Source of the DNA: Pseudomonas marvdashtae
GTDB lineage: Bacteria > Pseudomonadota > Gammaproteobacteria > Pseudomonadales > Pseudomonadaceae
Assembly: GCF_014268655.2 (NCBI RefSeq)
Contig: NZ_JABWQX020000001.1
Coordinates: forward strand, 1,890,001 to 1,954,000
Direction: 5' to 3'
DNA length: 64,000 nucleotides
In this document: piece after piece, positions 27,797-37,343 of the stretch
Layout: each line of letters starts with the position of its first letter
Position numbering within the stretch: the first letter of the stretch is position 1
Notes under the pieces: model-generated
Told to the model about the DNA's origin: nothing
What the model saw: the letters and a program-made list of their open reading frames with translations, nothing else
Database searches by the model: none
Program-made: the position numbers and the translations under genes

Positions 27797-28660
27797 ATGC
27801 CGGCCAGTGATCTGCAGACCGATTGGCTCAGATGTTTCGTGGCAGTGGTAGATGCAGGTTCGCTATCGGGGGCCGCCCACGAGGTCAATCGATCGCAGTC
27901 CGCCGTCAGCATGCAGATGAAGAAGCTGGAGGCCGCGCTCGGACGGCAGTTATTGAGCCGGGGCCCAAGGCACCTTCACCTGACCGCCGACGGCCAGACG
28001 CTGCTGGGCTACGCTCGTCGCATACTTGCGCTGCATGCAGAAACCCAAGCGGCTTTTCACGGTGAAGAGTTGACCGGGCGAATTCGCCTTGGCGTCGCGG
28101 AAGATTACGCGGCGAAGTACCTCACGCCGGTCCTGAAGCGTTTTTCGCCACGCTATGCAGGCGTGGAAATAGAACTGACCTGTGAGCAGTCGACCGCGCT
28201 GATCCCGCGGGTGCGAAGCGGTGATCTTGATCTTGCGCTGGTGTCCAGAGACTCGCCTCAAAGCGGTACGTTTCTCTTCCAGGAACCCATGGTTTGGGTG
28301 GGCTCACCCCAATTCGAACTGTGGAGGCGGGATCCGGTGCCTATTGCCGTCTACGAGAGCGAGAGCCTGGCCCGGCGTTATGCAGTGGACTCGCTGACCC
28401 AACAGGGACGCCAATTCAAAGTGGTCTACAACAGCTCCAGCCTTGCTGGCCAGGTGGCTGCGGTTGAAGGTGGGCTGGCTATTGCCGCGATCACTCAATG
28501 CACCGTGCAGCCATCGCTCCATGTGTTGGGCGGCGAGCACGGCTTGGGAAGCATTGAATCGATGGACGTTTCGATTCTGCGTAGCCGAGCCTCTCGCGGG
28601 TCTAAAGCGGTCGACAGCCTTCATGCTTTCATCATCAGGGCGTTGAGGCTTCAGGCCTAG
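27797..28660 (+). CDS. LysR-family regulator, likely of the divergent exporter
   Basis: The 287-residue protein has the LysR helix-turn-helix at about residues 6-65 (SLSGAAHEVNRSQSAVSMQMKKLEAALG) and a substrate-binding-like domain. I chose the ATG at 27797 because GAGGTG lies six bases upstream; a GTG at 27788 overlaps that site. It is divergent from the LysE gene and probably controls it. Confidence 0.87.
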   Translation: MPASDLQTDWLRCFVAVVDAGSLSGAAHEVNRSQSAVSMQMKKLEAALGRQLLSRGPRHLHLTADGQTLLGYARRILALHAETQAAFHGEELTGRIRLGVAEDYAAKYLTPVLKRFSPRYAGVEIELTCEQSTALIPRVRSGDLDLALVSRDSPQSGTFLFQEPMVWVGSPQFELWRRDPVPIAVYESESLARRYAVDSLTQQGRQFKVVYNSSSLAGQVAAVEGGLAIAAITQCTVQPSLHVLGGEHGLGSIESMDVSILRSRASRGSKAVDSLHAFIIRALRLQA

Positions 28661-28730
28661 TTGCGTTGAGGCGGTAGCAGAATCGAAGATCAGTTGGGGA
28701 GCCGTTGATTCGGCCCCCGCGACGCAACTG

Positions 28731-29519
28731 TCAGCCCTGGACCCGATACCGCTCGGCCACCGTCGACTGCTTGATTTGCGCCAACAACCCTTGCCGCGCA
28801 GCCTGCAAGGCGTCCCATTGAGCGCCGTCCTGCAAGGGCGGAATGGTCACTGGTTCGCGGCGATCGAATCCGACCAATGCGGCATCGACCAGGTCGCCGA
28901 CTTCCATGATTTCGCTGAGGCTATTGATGTCGATGCCCGCGCGGTCCCAGATTTCGGTGCGGGTGGCGGCGGGTAGAACGGCTTGTACGTAGACGCCCTT
29001 GGGCGAAAGCTCCAGGCTGAGCCCTTGGGAGAGAAACAGCACGAATGCCTTGGTCGCACCGTAGACCGTCATGCCAAACTCCGGTGCCAGGCCGACCACT
29101 GAGCCAATGTTGACGATCGCGCCGTCGCCGGCGTGCGCCAAGCGTGGGGCGATGGCGCTGGCCAGTCGAACCAGTGCGGTGGTGTTGAGCGAAACGAGGT
29201 GCGCGACGCTGTCGGTGGTCTGTTCGATGAAACTGCCGGATTGGGCGGCTCCGGCGTTGTTGATCAGAATCCCGATGCTGGCGTCGTCACGCAGGCGCGC
29301 CTCGACGGTGTGCAGATCGCCGGTTTGGGTCAGGTCGGCCTGGAGCACATCGACGTTGACGCTGTGTTCGCTGCGCAGCTCGGCCGCCAAGGCTTGCAGT
29401 CGCGCGTTGTCGCGGGCAACCAGCACCAGGTTGTGCCCGCGTTGCGCAAAGCGCTTGGCATAGACAGCACCGATACCGGTGGAAGCGCCGGTGATGAGAA
29501 CGGTTGTGGGAGTGGTCAT
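28731..29519 (-). CDS. Short-chain dehydrogenase/reductase
   Basis: The 262-residue SDR has TGASTGIG at residues 10-17, NNAG near 86 and YGATK as the catalytic Tyr-Lys pair near 152. The Arg in VARDNARL after the second strand suggests NADP. It resembles the YqjQ/DltE-like broad SDR group. It is divergent from a TetR gene 146 bases away, which probably represses it. The substrate is unknown. Confidence 0.88.
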   Translation of the reverse strand: MTTPTTVLITGASTGIGAVYAKRFAQRGHNLVLVARDNARLQALAAELRSEHSVNVDVLQADLTQTGDLHTVEARLRDDASIGILINNAGAAQSGSFIEQTTDSVAHLVSLNTTALVRLASAIAPRLAHAGDGAIVNIGSVVGLAPEFGMTVYGATKAFVLFLSQGLSLELSPKGVYVQAVLPAATRTEIWDRAGIDINSLSEIMEVGDLVDAALVGFDRREPVTIPPLQDGAQWDALQAARQGLLAQIKQSTVAERYRVQG

Positions 29520-29665
29520 GAGATGAGTCTCTTCTAGGATTCGAGGACAGCGTTGCGTTGGTGGCCTTAGGATGATGATCAGAATCTAAACTGTCAATGA
29601 ATATGATTACGACCGGCATCTATGTATGATGCAGGCATGTTTCGAACGGCTACGAGGTAATAAAG

Positions 29666-30250
29666 ATGAGAGTGACCAAGGCCCAGGCCCAGGCAAACCG
29701 GGAGCATATCGTCGAGACGGCTTCGGTGTTGTTTCGCGAGCGAGGCTTTGACGGCATAGGCGTGGCGGATTTGATGGCTGCCGCCGGCTTCACCCATGGC
29801 GGTTTCTACAAACATTTCGGTTCGAAAACCGACCTGATGGCTGAAGCGGCCGCGAACAGTCTTTCGCGATCGCTGGCAGGCGCTGGCGAGATGGAAGTGG
29901 CTGACTTCTTCCAGATGTATGTCTCCAAGGAGCACCGTGATGCGCGGGGCAATGGTTGCACCCTGGCGGCGCTGTGCGGCGATGCGGCGCGTCAATCCGA
30001 CGGGTTGAAGGCGACGTTCGCCAACGGCGTGGAAAGCACCCTGGCTTCACTTGAAGAAAAGCACGACGCCGGGCCGCAAGCGGCCGACGGAGAAGGGCGG
30101 GCGGACATGATCAGTCTTTTCGCACAGGCCGTCGGCGCGCTGATGCTGTCGCGGGCCTGCCCGGACGACGCTCCGTTGGCAAATGAAATACTTGAGGTCT
30201 GCCGTGCCCGGATCCTGGCGTCCTTGCCAGTGTCAGAAGACAAGCGGTAG
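29666..30250 (+). CDS. TetR/AcrR-family regulator
   Basis: The 194-residue protein has a TetR helix-turn-helix at about residues 8-55, with GIGVADLMAAAGFTHGGFYKHF. The C-terminal ligand domain is of the kind seen in regulators beside oxidoreductases. The ATG follows AGGTAATAAAG. It probably controls the divergent SDR gene. Confidence 0.87.
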   Translation: MRVTKAQAQANREHIVETASVLFRERGFDGIGVADLMAAAGFTHGGFYKHFGSKTDLMAEAAANSLSRSLAGAGEMEVADFFQMYVSKEHRDARGNGCTLAALCGDAARQSDGLKATFANGVESTLASLEEKHDAGPQAADGEGRADMISLFAQAVGALMLSRACPDDAPLANEILEVCRARILASLPVSEDKR

Positions 30251-30273
30251 GGCCAACGCCTACCGCACTCCAA

Positions 30274-30360
30274 TCAGAAGATGAACTTGAACAGGGCGAT
30301 GACCACGATCAGGCCGATCAGGAAGATGATCCCAACGGTACCACCAAGAAACTTCAACAT
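30274..30360 (-). CDS. 28-residue single-helix membrane peptide
   Basis: This small frame encodes MLKFLGGTVGIIFLIGLIVV followed by IALFKFIF, a single hydrophobic helix with lysines near both ends. GAGAG lies eight bases before the ATG. I believe similar peptides are conserved in Pseudomonas, but this is memory only. It stands alone, convergent with the TetR gene. Its function is unknown. Confidence 0.6.
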   Translation of the reverse strand: MLKFLGGTVGIIFLIGLIVVIALFKFIF

Positions 30361-30472
30361 AAGAACGCTCTCATCAGATGGGCTTAATTTTCTAGACCCC
30401 TGGCGAGCGTGCTCGGTTCGGTAAATTTTCTGGCGTCAATCGCTACGAAGACGTGAAAGGGGAAGGCTTCGT

Positions 30473-30736
30473 TCAGTGAAGCGCCAGGGACCTAGGAACA
30501 GAGACATATTCGAATTTTGATATGGTCTTGATCCAATAACGCCGGTATTCGGTCTTGTCCGGCGCCAGCGGTTTATAGCTTGACCAGGGATGCTCCGCCT
30601 TCAAGCGGGCCCGATAAGCCTCCCATTCTTTCTGCTCGGCCACTTCCCTGGCTTTGTTTCTGTCATCGAACCAACCCAGGACATAGGGCTCGCCCTGCTC
30701 CGAGCCGTTCGCTATCAGCAGATAAATTTCAGTCAT
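30473..30736 (-). CDS. Hypothetical protein
   Basis: The 87-residue soluble protein is rich in aromatic and charged residues (VLGWFDDRNKAREVAEQKEWE, shortened). I chose the start at MTEIYLL because the six codons upstream are poorly supported. It has no signal peptide and no recognised domain. It lies just after the betaine reductase gene on the same strand, with 81 bases between, but no link is clear. Confidence 0.6.
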   Translation of the reverse strand: MTEIYLLIANGSEQGEPYVLGWFDDRNKAREVAEQKEWEAYRARLKAEHPWSSYKPLAPDKTEYRRYWIKTISKFEYVSVPRSLALH

Positions 30737-30817
30737 TACGATCCCCATCGTCATCCAGCCACCCAGGTCACTGGGGTCTTGTCATGGGTATCGGCCGCCG
30801 GTTCTGGTTTTTGAGGG

Positions 30818-31954
30818 TTAAAGATCAAGGACCAGGTCGGAAGTGGGCTTGCTGCAGCACAGTAAACGCAGGCCTTTGTCGATTTCCCGTTGCCTGATGC
30901 CGCCGTTGTGGTTCATGTCCACCGTGCCCTGGAGCAGGGTGGTCTTGCAGGTGCCACAAACGCCCTGGCTGCAGGAGGAGGGCACGATCGCGCCGGCTTT
31001 CTTGGCGGCAGACAGCACGGTCTGATTGGCCGGCATGCTGAACGTCTTGCCTGAACGCGACAGGGTCACGGTGAAGACGTCCTGCTGATTGAGCGAAGCA
31101 GCCTGTTCGATCAACGGTTCGTCATTCAGTACGGCAATGTCAAAGCTTTCCTGATGGTAGTGGGCGAAATCGAACGCCGCTTCCCTGAGCAGCGACTTGA
31201 CCGCGTCCATGTAGCCCTGGGGGCCGCAGGTAAAGATTTCCCGTTCCTTGTAGTCCGGCACGTGCTGGCTCAACAACGATAAGTCGAGCCGGCCTATCGG
31301 TTGTTGCCATTGAGTGGTGTCGCCCAGTCCTTCGCAAACACTGATGACCCGCAGCCCCGGCATGGCGGCCTGCATGCGCGTCAACTCTGCGTGGAAGATG
31401 ATGTCGGTGGGCGTGCGGGCGCTGTGTACAAACACGATGTCGAGGTTGCCGGCCATGTCGCAGGCAGCCCGGGTCATCGACATCAGGGGCGTTACGCCGG
31501 AACCGGCGGACAGGTACAACAACTTGGTCGCCGGATGGCCGACCGGCGTAAAGCTGCCCGCCGGGCCGGAGGCCTTCAGGCTGTCGCCGGGCTTGAGATG
31601 GTCATGCAGCCAGTTCGACACCGTTCCCCCCGGCACGCGCTTGACGGTAATGGAAAACGCAAACGGCCGGGTCGGGGAGGACGACAGGGTGTAGCAGCGG
31701 GCAATGGTCTGCCCACCAATAACTGGCGAGATGGTGATGAATTGACCGGGCTCGAAGCTCAGCGCGCTGAAGTCCACACAGCGAAAAATGAAGGTTTTTA
31801 CGTCATGTGTTTCCGGGCGCACGGCGCAGCATTGCAGGGTTTTCTGTTCTCCGCTGTGCCATTGCGCGCCGAACGTGCCCCAGGTGGCCGGGTCGGTAAA
31901 ACGCTGGTCCATGCTGGCGCTTGCCGGGCGTGTCGGGTTTTCGTAAGTCGTCAT
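30818..31954 (-). CDS. Ferredoxin reductase subunit of a betaine demethylase (GbcB-like)
   Basis: The 378-residue protein passes electrons from NAD(P)H to its Rieske partner. It has an FAD-binding domain (RCYTLSS near residue 90), an NAD-binding domain (LSAGSGVTPLMSM near 150) and a C-terminal plant-type 2Fe-2S domain with Cys ligands in CSQGVCGTC and a later LLCC. This layout is that of GbcB, the reductase of glycine betaine demethylase, and of stachydrine demethylase reductases. The ATG at 31954 has GAGGA six bases upstream; another at 31960 abuts that site. The Rieske gene ends 9 bases earlier. Confidence 0.88.
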   Translation of the reverse strand: MTTYENPTRPASASMDQRFTDPATWGTFGAQWHSGEQKTLQCCAVRPETHDVKTFIFRCVDFSALSFEPGQFITISPVIGGQTIARCYTLSSSPTRPFAFSITVKRVPGGTVSNWLHDHLKPGDSLKASGPAGSFTPVGHPATKLLYLSAGSGVTPLMSMTRAACDMAGNLDIVFVHSARTPTDIIFHAELTRMQAAMPGLRVISVCEGLGDTTQWQQPIGRLDLSLLSQHVPDYKEREIFTCGPQGYMDAVKSLLREAAFDFAHYHQESFDIAVLNDEPLIEQAASLNQQDVFTVTLSRSGKTFSMPANQTVLSAAKKAGAIVPSSCSQGVCGTCKTTLLQGTVDMNHNGGIRQREIDKGLRLLCCSKPTSDLVLDL

Positions 31955-31963
31955 GTTCATTCC

Positions 31964-33220
31964 TCACACGCCATGGGCGGCCAGACGCGCCGCGTACCAG
32001 CGCGAGAACTGGTCGACATAGGTTTCGGTAAAGGCCGAGAACGGCCCGGGCGTGTAGGCAGGGTCCTGAGTGCCGCTATGGGTGATACCGACGAGGTTGG
32101 CGTCCTGCAGGTTTGTCGCCGCCCAGACTTCGGTCAGCTTATCCACTTGGTAATCGACGCCTTCGATGGCATCGGCATGGACCAGCCATTTGGTGCGCAC
32201 CAGGGTCTTATCGGGCGCCAACGGGATGATGTAGGAGACCACGGCATGGTCGCTCATGATGTGGGTCCACGAGTTGTGCGTCCAAAGATGCACGTCGCCC
32301 AAGTCGCGGCGCGTGAGGTCGCCAAACAGCCGGGTGCACGCCACGCGGGTGTCCAGGGTCTGGGATTCGCCGTTGCCGGCAATGGCCAGTCGCTGCGAGC
32401 GGAACTGGGTCACGGCGTCTTCACCCAGGTGTTCGACGGCCTCGCAGATATAACCTTCGTGCTCCCAGTTGGCCTTGGTCTCGGCATTGCGGCGGTGATA
32501 CTCCGCCAGCGCCTGGAGTGAATCCTCCCCCAGCCCGTCGGTGCAGAAACCGAAATCTTCGGGCAGGAAAGAGGCGGTCAATTCCGGGTGGGTGGCGGCG
32601 CAGTGATAACACTCGCGGTTATTCTCGATCACCAGTTTCCAATTGCCGTTCTCGATGATTTCCGATTCGTAGGCAATCTTGGAGTGGGCAATGTCGTATT
32701 GGGCGAAGCGCGGTGTCATGACCTGATCAAGGTACAAGATGTCTTCTGGCGGTTCGTCGCCCAGGCAGACGAAGACATGGGTGCCGATCACCCGAGTGTG
32801 CACCGGGATCAGGCTTTTGCATTTGGGGTCGAAAGCCTGGCCCATGTGTGCCGCATGTTTCAGGCTGCCGTCCAGGTCGTAGGTCCACTGGTGATAAGGG
32901 CAGACCAGCATGCCCACCGTCGACTTGCCGGCCGGTTTCAAGCGAGCCCCGCGGTGCCGGCAGACATTACGAAACGCCTGCACATGCTCGTCATCGTCGC
33001 GCACCAGGAGGATGGAGGATTTGCCAATGTCGATGGTCGAGACATCACCGGGTTCGGGGACGTCGCTGGTGACTCCCACCAGAATCCAATGCTGGGTGAA
33101 AAAGATATCGACGTCGGTTTCAAAAATATCCTGGCGACCAAACAAACCGCCTGGCATGCCATGGCCGGGCGTGCGGTCGGTCAGGAGTTCACGATGGGTC
33201 TTCACGGTATTAATTGTCAT
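31964..33220 (-). CDS. Rieske oxygenase for betaine N-demethylation (Stc2/GbcA-like)
   Basis: The 418-residue protein has a Rieske centre with ligands Cys87, His89, Cys107 and His110 (CRHRG...CPYH) and a mononuclear iron site starting at His206 and His211 in NNRECYHCAATHPEL. Rieske enzymes with this signature remove a methyl group from quaternary amines, giving formaldehyde. Known members act on glycine betaine (GbcA) or stachydrine (Stc2). The nearby StcD-like demethylase and ETF make stachydrine the better guess. It pairs with the reductase gene downstream. Confidence 0.87.
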   Translation of the reverse strand: MTINTVKTHRELLTDRTPGHGMPGGLFGRQDIFETDVDIFFTQHWILVGVTSDVPEPGDVSTIDIGKSSILLVRDDDEHVQAFRNVCRHRGARLKPAGKSTVGMLVCPYHQWTYDLDGSLKHAAHMGQAFDPKCKSLIPVHTRVIGTHVFVCLGDEPPEDILYLDQVMTPRFAQYDIAHSKIAYESEIIENGNWKLVIENNRECYHCAATHPELTASFLPEDFGFCTDGLGEDSLQALAEYHRRNAETKANWEHEGYICEAVEHLGEDAVTQFRSQRLAIAGNGESQTLDTRVACTRLFGDLTRRDLGDVHLWTHNSWTHIMSDHAVVSYIIPLAPDKTLVRTKWLVHADAIEGVDYQVDKLTEVWAATNLQDANLVGITHSGTQDPAYTPGPFSAFTETYVDQFSRWYAARLAAHGV

Positions 33221-33359
33221 TATGGGTCTCGCTCAAACGCAAAGTTGATCAGGCGGCGAGTACAGTTTGGAAAGGTGGGATAAGGCCGTCAACGCGCTTT
33301 ATTTTCACGCTCGCATAACTTTGCGTTATGCGTAAAAATCGCCATAAAAATCCATGTAA

Positions 33360-34298
33360 TCAAGGGTTTAGGTAACTTTCATCGCGCAGCCAATCGATCA
33401 GCGCCTGGGTGATGGGCTCCAGTTTCCGACCGCTCGGAATAACCAGGTAATAAGCGTCCTTTGGCTTGACCACGTAAGGCGTAATTCTGATCAGTTCACC
33501 ACTGTTGAGCCGATGCGCGATCAGTCGACTCCATCCCAGTGCAATGCCGTGGCCTTGGATAGCCGCCTCGATCGCATCGTTATAGGAACTGCAGCGAAAT
33601 GAATAGGTGAGCTTGGGACGCCCATCGCCGAGTTCCCGGCACCAACGGTTCCAGGTCATCCAGCCTTCCAGGGTGGAATCGGAGTCAATCAGCGCCGTGT
33701 CCAAAAAATCGGTGACGGATGAGGGCGCCGCGTTGGCGGCCAGCCAGGCCGGCGAGCAAACGGGAAATACTTCTTCATCGAACAGGAAAAGCGAACTTCC
33801 ATCCTCCCATTTCCCATTGCCGAAACGGATGGCCAGGTCGACGTCATCCCGGTATGAACTGGGGGAGACCTGTTGGGTCAACAAGCGCAACTTCAGCTTC
33901 GGTTGCAGGGTGCGCAGTGCAATCAACCGGGGGAGTATTCTCGAGTGGGAAAACGCTTGCGTGCAGGCGATGGTGATCTCTTGCTCACCAATGCCCTCGG
34001 CAATTTTGTCGAAGACACTGGCCATGCGATGAATGGACTCCGCGACGACCAGATGCAACACATAGCCTTCGTGGGTCAGCTTGATCGACCGATGAAGCCG
34101 ATGGAACAGCTTGGTCTCCAGGGTATCTTCCAACAACCGGATCTGTTTGCTGACGGCCGCCTGGGTCACGCCCAGCTCTTGGGCGGCCAGGGTGAAACTG
34201 GCCAGCCGCGCCACGGCTTCGAATTCCAGCAACGCCGTCATCGACGGTATCAGCCGCCGATAGCCCTTGACCTTTTTATCGATATCGCTGGGTTGCAT
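33360..34298 (-). CDS. LysR-family regulator of the first betaine operon
   Basis: The 312-residue protein has a LysR helix-turn-helix at about residues 20-80 (SFTLAAQELGVTQAAVSKQIRLLE) and a GcvA-type effector domain. It lies in line with the transporter genes upstream (27 bases after the ATPase gene) and the Rieske gene downstream (139 bases). It may therefore be co-transcribed with the transporter and activate the Rieske-reductase pair. Confidence 0.88.
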   Translation of the reverse strand: MQPSDIDKKVKGYRRLIPSMTALLEFEAVARLASFTLAAQELGVTQAAVSKQIRLLEDTLETKLFHRLHRSIKLTHEGYVLHLVVAESIHRMASVFDKIAEGIGEQEITIACTQAFSHSRILPRLIALRTLQPKLKLRLLTQQVSPSSYRDDVDLAIRFGNGKWEDGSSLFLFDEEVFPVCSPAWLAANAAPSSVTDFLDTALIDSDSTLEGWMTWNRWCRELGDGRPKLTYSFRCSSYNDAIEAAIQGHGIALGWSRLIAHRLNSGELIRITPYVVKPKDAYYLVIPSGRKLEPITQALIDWLRDESYLNP

Positions 34299-34325
34299 AG
34301 GTGTTCCAACGCCGTGCCGGGTGAC

Positions 34326-35549
34326 TCACGCCACCGAAGATTCTCGTGCGGGCTCAGCGGGCACAGGGTGCGACAGGTTGTGCCCCAGCAGTGCCCGATA
34401 CAGTTCACCGTCGCCCAAGATACCCAGGACGGTACCGGCCTCATCCCGCACGATCAAGGGATGGCCCGTTTCGTAGCGAATCTGCAGGGCGTCGCGCATG
34501 GTGGTGATCGGCGGCACGCAAGTCGGTTGTCGCGCCAAGCTGTCGATTCGCTCGGTCGGATTCCATGATTGGACGTGTGCGGCGGTTGCACCTTTTCGAA
34601 CGTTGGTCAGATGACGCTGCGAATTCACCGCCATCCACAGGTTTTGAGCCGTTTCCAGGCAATATTCGTCGCGGGCGAAAACGCATTGGTCCAGTGGGGT
34701 CATCAAGCTTTTCGCGCACAGCACATTCAACGGGTTGGTGTGGGCGACGAAGTTGCGCACGTAGTCGTCGGCCGGGTTGAGTACGATCTCTTCGGGCTTG
34801 CTGTACTGGATGATCTTGCCGTCTTTCATGATGGCGATGCGCGTGCCCAGCTTCAAGGCTTCGTCCAGGTCATGGCTGACGAAGACGATGGTCTTGTGCA
34901 GTTTGCGCTGCAGATCGAGCAACTCGTCCTGCAGGCCTTGGCGAATCAGCGGGTCGAGGGCCGAAAACGGTTCGTCCATCAACAGGATGTCGGCGTCCAT
35001 CGCCAATGCCCGGGCCAGGCCGACCCGTTGCTGCATGCCGCCGGACAGTTCGTCGGGCTTCTTGTTGCGCCACTGGGTCAGGCCCACCAACTCAAGCTTC
35101 TCATTCACCAGCTTCTTGCGTTCCTTCTCCGCTCGACCCTGCATTTCCAGGCCGAAGCTGATGTTCTCGCGCACCGTCAGCCAGGGCATCAGGGCGAACT
35201 TCTGGAACACCATGGCGATGCGCTGGGTGCGCATCATCTTCAGTTCGGCGGGGGTGCAGGAGGCGATGTCGATCTGTCGGCCTTCATGCTCGACGAACAG
35301 CTTGCCGCGACTGACCGTGTTCAAGCCGTTGATGCAGCGCAGCAGGCTGGATTTGCCGGAGCCGGACAGGCCCATGAGCACGCAGATCTCACCTTTGTTG
35401 ATCTCCAGGTTGGCTTTCTCCACACCGACGATCAAACCGGTTTGCTGCAGAATCTCGGGCCGCGAAAAGCCTTTGTCGAGCAGGTCCAGGGCGGGCTTCG
35501 GACGGGCAGCGAAGATGACGTCGACGTCTTCAAAACGGATGATGCTCAT
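34326..35549 (-). CDS. Betaine ABC transporter ATPase (ProV/OpuAA-like)
   Basis: The 407-residue protein has an ABC ATPase domain with Walker A GLSGSGKSS near residue 60, signature LSGGMQQRV near 165 and Walker B ILLMDEPFSALD. CBS-like sequence follows to the C-terminus. These features match the osmoprotectant (glycine betaine/proline) importers. The start overlaps the permease stop by ATGA. No substrate-binding protein is adjacent; the one at 42406 is the likely partner. Confidence 0.9.
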   Translation of the reverse strand: MSIIRFEDVDVIFAARPKPALDLLDKGFSRPEILQQTGLIVGVEKANLEINKGEICVLMGLSGSGKSSLLRCINGLNTVSRGKLFVEHEGRQIDIASCTPAELKMMRTQRIAMVFQKFALMPWLTVRENISFGLEMQGRAEKERKKLVNEKLELVGLTQWRNKKPDELSGGMQQRVGLARALAMDADILLMDEPFSALDPLIRQGLQDELLDLQRKLHKTIVFVSHDLDEALKLGTRIAIMKDGKIIQYSKPEEIVLNPADDYVRNFVAHTNPLNVLCAKSLMTPLDQCVFARDEYCLETAQNLWMAVNSQRHLTNVRKGATAAHVQSWNPTERIDSLARQPTCVPPITTMRDALQIRYETGHPLIVRDEAGTVLGILGDGELYRALLGHNLSHPVPAEPARESSVA

Positions 35550-36394
35550 ACGTCACCTCTTTTCACGGCTTCGCGTTGTTTGCAGATTCGGTCGAGAATA
35601 ATGGCCAGCAGCACGATCGCCAGGCCGGCTTCAAAACCCATGGCGATATCGGCGGTGTTCAGTGCGTTGACCACCGGTTTGCCCAGGCCATCGGCACCCA
35701 CCAGCGCGGCGATCACCACCATCGACAACGACAGCATGATGCACTGGGTGATACCGGCGGCGATGCTCGGCATCGCATGGGGCAGTTCAATGCGCGACAG
35801 GAGCTGGCGACGGGAGCAGCCGAAGGCTTTGCCGGCGTCCATCAGTTCGGTCGGTACGTCGCGGATACCCAGGTAGGTCAGACGGATGGGCGCGGCAATC
35901 GCGAACACCACGGTGGAGATCAGGCCCGGAACCACACCCAGGCCGAAGAGGGTCAGGGTAGGAATGAGGTAGACGAAGGTCGGTACGGTCTGCATCAGAT
36001 CGAGCACCGGACGCATCATGGTGTAGAACATCGGCTTGTGCGCGGCAACGATGCCCAGCGGTACGCCGATGATCACGCACACGAGAGTGGCGAACGTCAC
36101 TTGCGCCAGGGTCTCCATGGTTTCCTGCCAGTAGCCGAGGTTGAATATCAGCAAGAATGAGAAGGCGACGAACAGTGTCAGGCTGACCTTGCGCTGGATG
36201 TAGTAAGCGAGGAGCGCAAATATCGCGATCAAAGCCAGGGGGTTGAACCAAAGAAGGGCGTGGGTCAGCGCTGTGATGGTCCCGGACAACGCCAGCGATA
36301 TCGCGTCAAATACGTCTGCGCCATGCTGCGTCAACCAATCGACATACCGGGCAATGATCTCGCCCAAGGGGAGTTTCTCTTGTGTAATCCACAT
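35546..36394 (-). CDS. Betaine ABC transporter permease (ProW/OpuAB-like)
   Basis: The 282-residue membrane protein has six or seven helices and the binding-protein-dependent permease signature, with the EAA-type loop TELMDAGKAFGCSRRQLLSRIELPHAMPSI near residue 190 (shortened here to its ends). It carries quaternary amines across the inner membrane with the ATPase encoded next. It heads the operon; the divergent TetR gene starts 241 bases away. Confidence 0.9.
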   Translation of the reverse strand: MWITQEKLPLGEIIARYVDWLTQHGADVFDAISLALSGTITALTHALLWFNPLALIAIFALLAYYIQRKVSLTLFVAFSFLLIFNLGYWQETMETLAQVTFATLVCVIIGVPLGIVAAHKPMFYTMMRPVLDLMQTVPTFVYLIPTLTLFGLGVVPGLISTVVFAIAAPIRLTYLGIRDVPTELMDAGKAFGCSRRQLLSRIELPHAMPSIAAGITQCIMLSLSMVVIAALVGADGLGKPVVNALNTADIAMGFEAGLAIVLLAIILDRICKQREAVKRGDV

Positions 36395-36635
36395 GATGGC
36401 GGCTCGTTGTTGTTGTTTTAGAGTCCTTACCTCTTGGAGATATCAACCAGGCGAGCCTCACGGACATGTTGTTTCATGCCTGGGCTTGGCTTGTTTGATT
36501 GGAGCGCTGGTTGGATCATCCACGATGCTGGACTCTAAGTGCTCAAGACGGTCAAGTCAACAAAATGTACTCATGTGTACATTAAGAGATCATCAGAGTA
36601 CATTTCTATCACGTATTTGAAGAAGGAGGCGCACG

Positions 36636-37343
36636 ATGCCGCAGGTAGGGAAGGCCCGTAGTAAGGCCCAGGACGCAGGCTGGCGGGGCTCGCCGGAGGG
36701 CTGGCTGGAAGCGGCCTACGAGGCTCTGAAGGAGTCGGGCATCGATGCTGTCCGGGTCATGCCGCTGGCCAAGCGCCTGGGCTTGTCACGCACCAGCTTC
36801 TACTGGTTCTTCGAAGACCGCGAGCAACTGCTGGCTGCGTTGCTATCGCGTTGGCGGGAGACCAATACGGGAGGCTTGGTCCGGCAAAGTGAAAGCTATG
36901 CCGAAAGCATCTCCGAGGCGATCCTGAATGTGTTCGAGTGCTGGCTTAACCCTCAGCTGTTCGACTCGCAGTTCGAGTTTGCCGTGCGCAGTTGGGCGCT
37001 TCAGTCCGCTGAAGTGGCTCAAGAGGTCGCGGTGGTAGATGAGCAGCGAATGAACGCCCTGGCAAGCATGTTCAAGCGCTTTGGCTATGACAGCCAAGGC
37101 GCTGATAGCCGGGCCCGAACGATCTATCTGACGCAGATTGGCTACATCACCATGAACACGACTGAGCTGATCACCGTGCGCTTCCAGCGCATTCCTCATT
37201 ACGTGAGCATCTTCACCGGTAAAGTCCCCAAGCAGCGCGAACTGGATCGTTTCTACGGGAAGTTCGGCTATGCCGAAAAAGAGTCGGGGGTTTTCGTTCC
37301 CTTGACCGACACATTCGACGAAGGCACCGCCGATGATCAATGA
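36636..37343 (+). CDS. TetR-family regulator beside betaine genes
   Basis: The 235-residue protein has a TetR-type helix-turn-helix at about residues 20-70 (RVMPLAKRLGLSRTSFYWFFEDREQ). GAAGGAGG lies upstream of the ATG. It is divergent from the betaine permease gene and overlaps the ProC-like gene by 11 bases, so it may control both directions. The ligand could be a betaine or its breakdown product. Confidence 0.87.
   Translation: MPQVGKARSKAQDAGWRGSPEGWLEAAYEALKESGIDAVRVMPLAKRLGLSRTSFYWFFEDREQLLAALLSRWRETNTGGLVRQSESYAESISEAILNVFECWLNPQLFDSQFEFAVRSWALQSAEVAQEVAVVDEQRMNALASMFKRFGYDSQGADSRARTIYLTQIGYITMNTTELITVRFQRIPHYVSIFTGKVPKQRELDRFYGKFGYAEKESGVFVPLTDTFDEGTADDQ

Noticed and set aside
31301..32521. 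Plus-strand open frame of 406 codons opposite the Rieske-reductase genes
   Set aside because: It spans the junction of two well-supported genes on the other strand and shows no family.
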